Source of the DNA: Didymodactylos carnosus | Taxonomy: Eukaryota > Rotifera > Eurotatoria > Philodinida > Philodinidae | Direction: 5' to 3' | Length of the DNA: 30,555 nt | Assembly: GCA_905250885.1 (NCBI GenBank) | Contig: CAJNOQ010001539.1 | Coordinates: 1 to 30,555 of the forward strand | Notes under the pieces: model-generated | Seen by the model: only the letters and a program-made list of their open reading frames with translations | Told to the model about the DNA's origin: nothing | Database searches by the model: none | Made by a program: the position numbers and the translations under genes | Shown here: positions 20,262-29,851 of the stretch, piece after piece | Layout of the letters: the number at the start of each line of letters is the position of its first letter | How positions within the stretch are numbered: position 1 is the first letter of the stretch

Positions 20262-21384
20262 AGGTACTTTACTTGGTGAGATCAGTTTTTCTGACGCGTC
20301 ACCAGTTCCTCGTAGTACCGGACAGAAGGATATCTCAACGCAAGACAATCATATACATAACACCATTCAACCACTCATCATTTGTAATACAATACCATCT
20401 ATCCATCCGAAAGTTGAACAAGATATTCAGCAGTTAGTTACTAAAACGGAAGATAAAAAACGACATGATGATCTACTATCACTTCTGCATCGTTTTCATA
20501 TTATTTTTGATACCACAAAACATAATATTGCAAACACACCAATAAATCACGTTATTAACACACTTCCACATTCACCACCTGCACAACGACCATACCCTCA
20601 ACCAAATACAAAAGAATCTATGTATAAAATTTGCCAGGAATTCTTAAAAGCTGGCCAGATAAGCGAGTCCCATTCTCCATACGCAGCACCGGCGTTATTA
20701 GTGAAAAGATCTGATGGAAAGGATCGTCTTGTCATTGATTATAAAAAGTTAAATTTGGTTACAATAAAGATTCGTCTCCCCTCCCTAACATGGAAGATAC
20801 AATACAAAAACTAGGACATGGATATAAATATTTTTCTAAACTGGATTTGAAATCCGGCTTCTATCAAATTCCCATAAAAGAAGAGGACAAAGAAAAAACG
20901 GCATTCATCACTAGCTTCGGCCATTATCAATTCAATGTACTACCAATAGGGCTAAGCAATTCTCCACCGGCCTTCCAAAAAATGATGACCAACACTTTGA
21001 AATCGTGTCGTGATTTCTCACTCGTATATCTCGACGACATCAGCGTGTATTCCAACTCATATGAACAGCATCTCAATCATCCTGAAAAGGTCTTCACTAC
21101 TTTTTCGAAATAAAAACATAACACTAAATCCACCCAAATGTGAATTAGCAGTAGAAAAGATTAATTATCTTGGCCATACTATAACATATAATAAAGTAAC
21201 GCCTGTAGAACATAAAATAATAAGTATTTTAGAAATGAAAGAACCAAAAACATTAACTCAAGCTAACAAGTTCATCGGAGCCCTCAGCTGGTACCGCAAG
21301 TTCATTCCCAAATTTGCCACTCTAGCAGCACCTATTCATACTGTAACTAATTTAACGAAATCGCATCGAAGAAATTTTAAATGA
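20262..21384 (+). pseudogene. Ty3/Gypsy reverse transcriptase remnant
   Basis: A linker is followed by the fingers/palm: LLVKRSDGKDR, VIDYKKLN, then after a frame change near 20775 FSKLDLKSGFYQIPI (first catalytic Asp), and YLDD at 21027-21038 (the other two). After another change near 21100 come LNPPKCE, INYLGH and the connection segment FIGALSWYRKFIP, where recognisable sequence ends before RNase H. The YLDD box and the order of motifs fit Ty3/Gypsy rather than Copia or non-LTR elements. At least two internal frameshifts make it inactive. Confidence 0.85.
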
Positions 21385-21429
21385 ATTACTCTTTGTATAA
21401 GCGTAAGTTCATCTAAATGTTACTATTCA

Positions 21430-21560
21430 TTTCAAGATATAGTGTTCGTAACTATTTTTCGAATAACTCTCGAACGAACACAGACAAAGATCTGCAGTTC
21501 TCGGTATTTTGTAGAAGAGGCTTTGCTGCAACTTTTGAGATATGGGGATTTTCAGACGAT
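21430..21560 (-). repeat. Dispersed repeat, inverted relative of 14641-14752
   Basis: See the copy at 14641. On the minus strand this one includes ACTGCAGATC, also found near 9272. The similarity is moderate and was judged by eye. Confidence 0.4.
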
Positions 21561-22380
21561 ATACCTGATATTTGAAAACAAAGATGTTGCACAAAGGATA
21601 CCGAAGCCAAAATAATCTTTTCACTAAGAGTACATGGTTGAGTAGCTCAATGTATCCTCTATACAAGGCAATAGAAACGGGCAACAATGGTGCTCGTATC
21701 ATATTGATTCAATATTCTTATTTTACTGTATCTCTTAATTTTTGTATAATTATACCGTGTGTTATTGGTAAAAATGGATCGGTCTTTCTGATACAAAACA
21801 GCTGTTGGATATTTCTATGAAGCCACTCCTACATTTACATCGACTTTTGTTGCACAAGCTGGAACCGTATTTAATAAAAGACCCATGAGTAAGATTAACA
21901 ATTATCACAGTGGAATTCCTCTGAAATATCGGCTCCATATTAGCCCCCATATCGATCTTTTCGAATTTTGAGTTTCAGAGGGACCCATTGACGCTTAATT
22001 TTCTGGAAAAAAGTAAGAATAAACCGATTTCTGAATATCGGTGGGAATTTCATCATTTTTAACCTAAAAACTCACATTAAACTAGTATTCTTTGTGGTGC
22101 GTCGATGTCAGAAAAAGAGTTCATCTTCAACTTGTCCTTTTTCAAAAATCACCGGCTACTCGGTTTTAATCATTATTAGCTGAAAAACGACCTTGTTATT
22201 TTTTGGTGGGCTGGAAAATTTATCGTAACGTGGCAAACAGTTAAATTTGTTTTAAGTGTATCACCATTTTAAAGCTAGTCGAATTCCTACAAATTAAGCT
22301 ACGTATGATATCTTCATTAGTAGGTTTAGCCTGTGTAGTTTTAGAGATGGTATCAGTTTTGTTGATAGACCCAGGACTGG
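21561..22380. other. Gene-free stretch
   Basis: No supported coding region or RNA gene; short open frames have no motif. Confidence 0.45.
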
Positions 22381-23011
22381 TATTCAGGATCAGAGACAGG
22401 ATGGTCCAGGTCAAATGTCCAGATCTGACCTAGCAAAAGCGGACTTGGACCTGCAAGACGTGAACCTGGAAAAGGAGATCTGAACTTTGACCTGAACCTC
22501 TACCTGTGACCTGTCGGCATAAGCAACATATCAGTCATTGACTATATCTAGCAGTGTGAAACTGAATTATTTCATGCACATTTTCTCTCCTGTTGGAAAT
22601 TCTGAGAACAATATGAAAAATCGTAATAACCTTATTGTCTAAAGACATTTTTGTTCAAAATATCTATCACGTGCTTCTCATATATTCTAAGAACTGTTCT
22701 TAAACTCTAGTACAGGATATTGTAAATTCGCACTATCAGAATTTTTTCATGCAACGGACCCAGCGTCCAGGTCACAAGTTCAGGTCATAGGTCAGGTCCA
22801 AGTCTAGGTCTGTTTTTTTCAGGTGCAGGTCCACAGGTCCAGGTTCAACTTTATAGGTCAGGACCAGACCCGAGGCAAAATTGTTCATTAGATCGAATAA
22901 CAATAAGCCATCTTACAGTTAAACTTTCTAGTTTCTCCTACAAGTTTTGACCTTGACCCGCACATGTCACAGGTCAAGGTCTAGGTATCCTGTCTCTGCT
23001 TCTGATAACCT
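22381..23011. repeat. AGGTC(C/A)-rich inverted-repeat element
   Basis: The ends form an imperfect inverted repeat: CAGGATCAGAGACAGGAT near 22385-22402 against CAGAAGCAGAGACAGGAT read inverted from about 23004. The two flanks of the interior are packed with AGGTCC/AGGTCA words, on the minus strand mostly in the left part and on the plus strand mostly in the right (22755-22990). By eye ten AGGTCA hexamers occur, counting both strands. The centre (22520-22750) is ordinary AT-rich DNA. Likely a MITE-like element with internal subrepeats. Confidence 0.6.
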
Positions 23012-23060
23012 CTAAAGTAAATGAAGCATAGGTTACCCGACATACCGAATCTCATGGCAA

Positions 23061-23500
23061 TGTTCTTTTCCAGGAAAAGGTGGAAGAGCCCAGTGAAACT
23101 GAATTTTAAGGAAAATCCACCAATTTAGCTATTCAGGTATATAGATGTAAAATATTCGAATCTCACTCAAAACCCAGGGAAACTCTCAGGATATGATCAC
23201 AGTAGTAGATTTGAACAGTTAGAATAGGAAAACAGCTCTAAGATAATATATTCTTTTACGATGGATTCCTGGAAAATCTATGAAAATTCTAATAATAGGA
23301 AAATAGATCTTCTTATTTTTCTAACTCTATCGACATGTAAATCAAGGGAAAAGGAGTATTTTCTGAGAGTTTCAAACGGTTCGGTTAGGTTTTGAGTGAG
23401 ATTCGAGGATTTTACTTTTGTATACTTATAGCTGAATTGGCCGAGTTTCCTCAAAATTTAGTTTCACTAGGTCTTTTCAACTTTTCCTGGAAAAAACACG
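23061..23500. repeat. Foldback MITE with ~120-bp inverted repeats
   Basis: The left arm (about 23061-23190) contains TTTTCCAGGAAAAGG, AGTGAAACT, GAATCTCACTCAAAACC and GAAACTCTCAG; the right arm (about 23360-23500) carries the same words in inverse order. Arms agree at roughly three quarters of positions. No coding sequence. Confidence 0.65.
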
Positions 23501-23778
23501 TACTGCTATCAAAGCACTGTTGTTAACTGTTATGTCATACACATTCTGTAGAGAATTTTAGGGACTATCGAATGAGACATTTACTCTGTCGCCTACGTGA
23601 AAGGAACATAAGAAGAACACTTTTTACGTAACCTAGCTGATCTTTGGGGAATGAGCTATTGACGTCTTATTGATAAAAACTTACTCGGAATTAATTACCA
23701 AAAGTACGCAAAATTACTTAAAACCGGCTGATAATACTTTTGTACTATTCACAGAATCATTTTTAGGCGAAAAATAAA

Positions 23779-24333
23779 ATGCACCGATTACCGCCTTATG
23801 CGGATCCCTCATTTTAATGATCTACCTGTTCCAGATCAACATCAAAACCCAACGAGCGCTGATACAGAAGAAAAGCAGAAGGAAGAAAATCATTGTGATA
23901 ATATGGTATAATATTATCTCCAAAAACTACTAGCATTTATCGAGTAGCTATATCGTAAAAGTATAAATTGGACTTGCAGTAGCAGTTTAGCAATTTGGCT
24001 CATTTACTTCTTAAAACAGCAATATTTCTCTTTTAATTGTAGGAACAGCGTTATTCTTCAGTCATAAAAGGTGGTGCAAAAGCAAGGACTAGAAATAAGA
24101 CGTATACTATCGATACAATTAAGAAGAAAGAGAATAATAAACAGAAAGCAAAGAAAACGAGGAAGAGTACACTGACTGATGATGAAGTAAATCCAATCAA
24201 AGTATCAGTTGTTGAAAGAGAAAAAGAAGAATCATTCAGAAGGGAACAATTATTATCGTTCCTTCATAATTGGTCAGCATTCGATGAAGAACGAGGTGCA
24301 CGTACAATTAGAGAACATATACAAATGCGCTAG
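23779..24333 (+). CDS. Small Lys/Glu-rich hypothetical protein, two exons
   Basis: Exon 1 ends at 23905 (donor GTATAA), exon 2 runs 24043-24333 after a TTTTAATTGTAG acceptor; the 137-nt intron is in phase 0. From the ATG at 23798 the product is 132 residues. A better-looking start is the ATG at 23779 (MHRLPPYADPSF), which is one base out of frame: a T4 run (23813-23816) would have to be T3 to join it to NDLPVPDQ. The middle is strongly basic (KKKENNKQKAKKTRK), followed by an acidic stretch and a helical end (FRREQLLSFLHNW). No family recognised; the basic block could be a nuclear-localisation signal. Exon continuity and biased composition suggest real coding sequence. A decayed coding-like tail follows at 24456. 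Confidence 0.5.
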
Positions 24334-24455
24334 TGGTGCAAAGTCAAATTCATTGAATTAAGGTTATGTTCGAAAGCCCTTATATGAAGCTTCTTTTGAG
24401 TCAGTACACATCGACAAAGTGTTCCTCATAATATATTTATGCAAACTTTGGATTT

Positions 24456-24654
24456 AGCTACAAGAACGTCGTGGTGGATTTGTTACATATGAAGCTTAGA
24501 ATCTGCGACATTCTTTTAAAACACGCAGTGAAAGCTGCATGTGAACTTAAAAAGGATCCTGCTAATAAAACAGCAATCACACTTGATGCAGCTGAAACAC
24601 AATTAACAAATGCATATCCGTATCGCTGGCAGGTCCATCGAACCTGCCCATAGG
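24456..24654 (+). pseudogene. Decayed coding-like segment downstream of the Lys/Glu-rich gene
   Basis: After an acceptor-like TTTGGATTTAG the frame reads LQERRGGFVTYEA and stops; one base out of frame it continues as LKHAVKAACELKK and ITLDAAETQLTNAYPYRW, ending at a stop at 24652-24654. The composition is that of real protein rather than chance AT-rich translation. It may be a broken former last exon of the preceding gene. Family unknown. Confidence 0.4.
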
Positions 24655-24804
24655 CAACCCTCGCGGCTCGATCCACTGATCATCCCACCACTCGACACAC
24701 GCTCACCCTCATCGCTCTCCTTGTAGCGAAGAGGAGTGAAAAACGGACCGTTGATATAGATATAAGGCTGCACAAATTCCGCTTTTTCAAATTATACACT
24801 AAAT

Positions 24805-24843
24805 ATGATGACTCATCGATGATTCATCGCAATGAGTCATCAT
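24805..24843. repeat. Hairpin with paired ATGACTCAT motifs
   Basis: ATGATGACTCAT (24805-24816) and its exact complement (24832-24843) with a 15-nt loop. Each arm includes TGACTCA, the binding site of AP-1-type bZIP factors, but without context this may be chance. Confidence 0.5.
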
Positions 24844-25132
24844 TTTGTTGCGATGTTAAACCAAAAACTATTTCTGCAAAACTGGACTGAAAATCATATG
24901 CAGTATAATGTAAAAAAAAGATTCTGCAATAAAAGACAAAAAAATATCGTTTTTCTTTTTAGTTTTGCGTGAAAAAATACAGCGCAAGAAAACGCATATA
25001 CGAATAATGTGTTTTCTAGTGTTGCGTTAGTGTGGCCACAAAAATGCCCTTTTCTGCAGAAATCGCGAAAAACATTTGACATGGATATGTAACGTTTTTC
25101 TAGAATAATTTCATTTAGTAATCTTTTTATTT

Positions 25133-25345
25133 ATGAAATTATTATCAACAAACAATGTTGGAAAATACAATTTCGTAAAGTTTTTGTATCGACATACCAT
25201 CAGTATAAATGATTTCAAATGTTGTTATAATCCAATAACAAAAGATGTTAATCATACGGCATACATTGTATTAAACGTATTAAACCAAAAAAAAGTATTC
25301 CAAAAAATGAAAAATATCCTTCACAAAATTTCATACAATCATTGA
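25133..25345 (+). CDS. Short open frame before the WAP exon, uncertain
   Basis: 70 codons from ATG, with a CCYN motif and a hydrophobic YIVLNVL segment. No signal peptide or family could be assigned. It ends in a stop shortly before the WAP-coding segment, in another frame. It may be an upstream part of the same locus, or chance. Listed because the composition is not obviously random. Confidence 0.2.
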   Translation: MKLLSTNNVGKYNFVKFLYRHTISINDFKCCYNPITKDVNHTAYIVLNVLNQKKVFQKMKNILHKISYNH

Positions 25346-25356
25346 GTACGTAATGA

Positions 25357-25458
25357 CATGTTTGTGATATTTACGATTGCGATACTAATGAAGAGTGCAA
25401 AGAATATGAAAAATGTTGCCCTAATACATGTTATATTCCGATGTGCGTTGCACCATAG
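25357..25458 (+). CDS. WAP four-disulphide-core domain, C-terminal part (last exon)
   Basis: The open segment ending at the TAG at 25456-25458 has the cysteine spacing C-x4-C-x5-C-x5-CC-x3-C-x4-C, which equals cysteines 2 to 8 of a WAP (whey acidic protein) core; the CDTNEECKEYEKCC block is diagnostic. WAP domains are secreted, often protease inhibitors or antimicrobial. The first cysteine and any signal peptide must lie upstream; in-frame TGA at 25354 means an upstream exon or a frameshift is needed, and no convincing acceptor was found. An AATAAA lies about 47 nt past the stop, as expected for a true 3' end. Incomplete or broken gene. Confidence 0.55.
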   Translation, partial: HVCDIYDCDTNEECKEYEKCCPNTCYIPMCVAP

Positions 25459-25504
25459 TAAATTAACATTATTTTTTGCTCGTTTATTCAAATCTTAAAA
25501 TTTC

Positions 25505-25510
25505 AATAAA
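25505..25510 (+). promoter_or_regulatory. Probable polyadenylation signal after the WAP exon
   Basis: AATAAA about 47 nt downstream of the WAP stop codon. Confidence 0.4.
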
Positions 25511-25925
25511 CTTTTTTTATGGAAATTTCCTTCAATTTCTACTACACAAATATATCAAAGTATAATGATTATTCGATAAAAACGTCACTACCTCTAAACT
25601 CTCTACGTAAACAATTGAATAAGTTCTAATAAGTTCACTTACAACAAACTGTAAAAAACAAATTAGTGAAAAAATGTTCACAAAAAAATAAAAGTGAATA
25701 TAAAATATCTTACTCGGATTACAACTATGTATAACAAATAGAATATAAAAGTTGAATATGTTTGACTTATTATATTTCATCATCTTCATTGAACAGAGAT
25801 AAAGAAAGTTAGAGAGTGAAAATCAGATGTATTTTTATATAAAACTGAGCATACTATCAAAAATACAAAAATCTTTTTTGCAGGAGTCTGGAGAACTCAC
25901 AGGCAACTTAGACAGATAAAAAAGT

Positions 25926-25931
25926 TTTATT
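25926..25931 (-). promoter_or_regulatory. Probable polyadenylation signal of the otopetrin gene
   Basis: AATAAA on the minus strand, about 8 nt after the otopetrin stop codon. Confidence 0.4.
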
Positions 25932-25938
25932 TTCATAT

Positions 25939-28900
25939 TCAATGATGATCGATCGATTCATCGCTTGTCTTGTACATATTTTCCCATACGTGAGATAAAC
26001 ATACAGATGAATGAAAACGAAAAAATATTTGCAATGGTGTGGCAATCGCAGCAATAATTGACCATGGTATGACGTGATAAAAATCCAGTTGAAATGGATT
26101 TGCCTCATGTTTTGTCGTTGTTGTTGTTGCTTCAAACCATAGGCTTAAATCAATCATTATTAATAATGTAATTATTTCACGCGTAGGATATTTGTTCTTA
26201 TTCATTCGATTTAAACGTTTACGTAAAGCAATAAGAATAAAAAATGCATGGACAGTTCCTTCAATAAATTCTAAATCAAAAATAATAAAAATAAATTCAA
26301 AGATCATTAATTTAAATTTAGTAATAGATGGATTAAGAGAGTAGTGCTAACGAAAAGTTCTAGCAATCAAATACGTAGCTACAGAATATAAGCCCATTGA
26401 AAATAATGCTTACCTAATATGACAATCGCCATTTTGACATAAGCAATCCAAGGTGCTGTATGTCTATTACTAATGATTGCAAATGCACTGAATATACTAT
26501 AATAATAATAAATAAAAAAAGAATTATTACTCCCTCCAGATACAAATGACATTTACTGACTAAATTTCTGTATTATACACTCTACCGCGCTAGCAATAAA
26601 TTAAAAAAGTTTTATTTCTTCGAAATAACACATACTAACACTATAAATAGTGTATAATGATCCCTAAAAGTACGATTTTTTGTTGTTCTACTTCATTTTC
26701 GTTTTTTACGTGATTCTTTCCCTGTTATACCTTTTTACCACGCACTCTCCTCGAAATGCTAAATAGAAAGTTTAGGATAGGACTTCGCCGATGTCGAGGG
26801 ACTTTTTGACCTATGGACAGTGAGTAATCATGTCGGCATTAAGTGAGAAAATGAAAGCACAATTTTTCGAGATTCAAATAGTGGCAAATATACTTTGAAT
26901 CACGGGCTATTTAATGGTAAAAGGTTTTCATTGTATCTGCTGTAGTTAGTGAGAAAACACTTAATGAAAATTTCGTGTTGAAACTCAGCTCCTTAGAAAA
27001 GCAGTTCGGTGGCACCCATAGGAACAAATATTATGTTCAAAATCGTCCATAATCTCAAACTCGACCTGTCACTGTATGGATTTATAAAAAAAGTTTTTTT
27101 TAATCATTTCTGTTAGGAAAAAACAATTTTCTTTCCGCGCTTAGTGCTTTCCTAAACAGATAGTTTCAGTAAAATGGGCCTCTCCTCCACACCCCAACTC
27201 GAAATTCGTTCGGGCTTCCACAGAATGTTCTTCTACATGTCCTCCAACTATGATAAATGCTCCCGGCTGTAGTTATAGGTTTTCCAAAAACCTAGTTTTT
27301 TCGAGATTTCTTTCATCTTTTTCTGTTTCAAAGCAGTTCTTCTCAAAAATAATAACATATTCGGAATCATCGTGAAAAACTGCATCGAATAGTGTCTAAT
27401 TCATCTGATATAAGACGCTATGTGGGGAGGAACAGTTAGATTAGTATGTTGTTAGATACTTAAAAGGGAGACTATTGCTCTTCTACGATTGATATAAGTT
27501 TTATTCTGTCAGAATATAAGCGGAAGAATATTTCATTATAGTATTCTAAACTAAAACTATCGAAAAACACATTCTGACCTGTACAACTCCCCTATCCTAG
27601 AAGATGTGTTTTATTGGGACTTTTATCATCCGGCGAAAAATTTGAAAACAGGTCACTATTTGGCTAGCAAACGCATCATAAAACAAAGAAAGACTCATGA
27701 ATCGATGCTGTAGCATGGCTAGCCTTTGTCGACGATAGAGAAGTGACGTAACAGAGAGAAGTTATTTTCGTTCATTTTTTCTCTGTACTGTGTAAAATTT
27801 TTAGTGTTAAATCAATCTCTCAATCAATGTCCCTATTAAAAAAAAATGTAACATGTTTTATCATGCACTTGTATTTTTTCTTTATATCTGTGATTACCAG
27901 CATACTGAAATAACCCTCGGTGTAACAGCTCAAGGGCTTAACAATATATGGAAGTCACAAAAAAAGAAAAAAAATCATGTATGTAATCCTAAATTGATCT
28001 TATATTCACATATGTTTAAAGAATAATTCTGTTCTACTCTCGTGTTTGTAGCAAGATTAGATAATGATATGAAAATTTAGGCAATTAAGACAATATTTTT
28101 TCCTAAATAACATCTATTTCTTTCAGATGGAGTTATAATTCACCTATATAAGTAAATTCCCGTTAGTGAGACAATAATCAATAATTCATCAAAACCTTAA
28201 ATTTAAAAAACAGCATACGATAACTTTAAAACATAGAAAATAAGAATATGTACGTGTAGTTGTTCGAAAATAATTCAATTTTCTTATTTTGAGCAATGCT
28301 ACTGTTGTTGCAATCAATGACATAACAAGTAGCCATAGATTAACTAGAACATTAATTTAAACTTAATATACTCTCAACTATCAATTGTAGAAAATGTTTC
28401 GAAAAGCAAAACTCACCTATTTCGATGATGGCTATACTGTAATTTATTTTTCCATTGAACATAGAACTATGTGATGATTTATTATGTGATAGATGTTGTA
28501 GTGCATTATGTTCTTTACGCAAGTCACCAGCTGATAGTGAATGATGTGAATCAATGCCACTTTTATTTCGAAAACTGGCATATAAAATAATACTGATAAC
28601 ACTGCATGAGAATATAATCATTCCGGTAAATAATCCTTTTATTGATGATTGACAGTTAACCATAAATACATTTTTTGTTGATGCTTTATCAGACATTTTG
28701 TAGGCAAATGTTTTACCTATATTTTCCCAAATTAGGAAAAATAACTAGAGTAAAAAATAGAATGAAGATGAATTTACTTATTGAAGAAAAACGTTACTCT
28801 TAGATTTACGCACTGTTAAGCACATGAGACTAAATTCTATGGTACAAGGATATAACAGCGGTTTCAGTTTTAAATACTCGTAACCGATGTATGCTGTTGA

Positions 28901-29272
28901 ATGATCACTGGTGTGCGTGTCTAAATCGGTATGTTCTAGTGAGAGAAAAGGTGAAACATTTTTGATGGAAATAATCAGCAGTTTTTAACGTCACTTTAAA
29001 AAGTAATTATAAATCTTAGTGTTATGTTATACTTCATCTTATTGTTAAAAAATTACTGACCATTAGAATGCACGCTATAGGGTAATTTCGTTTCATAAAT
29101 TTGTGACTTGGTTTCAACAACCACCATGCGAAACCTACAAAATAGAACAAAAACCCTAATAGCATTTCAAAACAAATACAATTATTAAAAAGGTTAATTA
29201 CACTAAAGTGATAAATGAACAGAATAATATTTCCGTGTAAGGTCAGATGCAAGAATGTACTAAACAAAGCTA
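25939..29272 (-). CDS. Otopetrin-type proton channel, multi-exon, 5' end and one exon unresolved
   Basis: Minus-strand exons: 29272-29061, 28744-28417, 28343-28254, 26496-26414, 26270-25939, with GT-AG borders and introns of 316, 73 and 143 nt where phases agree. The last exon is diagnostic: EIITLLIMIDLSLWFE, then FQLDFYHVIPWSII and PLQIFFRFHSSVCL, matching the final membrane helices of otopetrins (FYG...W, P-L-x-IFFRFHSAV). Upstream exons add about eight hydrophobic segments, a His/Ser-rich loop after ASFRN, and EIVNLWLL. Otopetrins are plasma-membrane proton-selective channels used in acid sensing. The junction between 28254 and 26496 does not agree in phase (1 nt against a need for 2), so a short exon is missing or unrecognised in that 1,757-nt gap, or the gene is broken there. 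The first exon with a start codon was not found; it may lie right of 29272 or outside the window. Confidence 0.8.
27222..27395 (+). repeat. Dispersed repeat, copy 3 (AAACTGCATCGA family), inside an otopetrin intron
   Basis: CAGAATGTTCTTCTACATGTC, then CAACTATGATAAATG, ACATATTCGGAATC and GAAAAACTGCATCGAATAG appear in the same order as at 8103-8310. It lies in the long gap between the third and fourth recognised exons of the otopetrin gene. Confidence 0.5.
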
Positions 29273-29851
29273 CTGCGAACGTTCAATTAGTGAGTTTACT
29301 AAAATGTTTAGACTATTTCAAGATAAAGCAGCGATTAAATGGATTTTTGTTATTGCGTTTTATTTTGCAGTAGAATAAGTATATAAGAAAGACGATTTAA
29401 ACCAGAAATGCTCTTCGTTTTATTTTAGCTGTGAACGGAGAAGCCCAGTGAACAGTTGATATTTGCGAAATGTTCAACACCGATTTGTCTGGAAGACTCC
29501 GACTTATGCTGATGCAGTTCAGGTGGCATACATGTCATTACATATTAAAAACAATGAAAAAAAACTAGAAAAAACATCTATTTCCTCAGATGGGCTTGAA
29601 TCTCTTACCCAAAAGAAAATCATCAACTAATCGCGATTAAACTCACGATCGATCGTATGATTTTCCAGGATTAATTCACAATTTTAATGTAATTTTTAGT
29701 ACATGGGTTGTGACTCACAATCCATATATATATGCAAATGAATTACTTAACTTTCCTCGCTCAACAAGGATTAAACTTAGTAATAAATCCGTTTTTGAAA
29801 TACCTACATATTCTTAAGAAATCAAAGTATCATATATATATGAACACTTCC
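29273..29851. other. Region upstream of the recognised otopetrin exons
   Basis: Should contain the otopetrin 5' exon(s) or an intron. A donor-like TTTTGG|GTAAGA on the minus strand near 29607-29618 follows a short open segment, but its phase and a start codon could not be settled. Short (TA)n runs at 29724-29732 and 29832-29840. Confidence 0.35.

Larger units (their letters stand above)
19440..21390 (+). mobile_element. Ty3/Gypsy-type retrotransposon fragment (gag zinc knuckle, protease, reverse transcriptase)
   Basis: Gag 3' end, protease and reverse transcriptase occur in the order expected for a Ty3/Gypsy Pol. RNase H and integrase are absent downstream and no LTRs were recognised at either side, so it is truncated at both ends. 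The coding frame changes at least four times. The component parts are listed separately. Confidence 0.85.
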
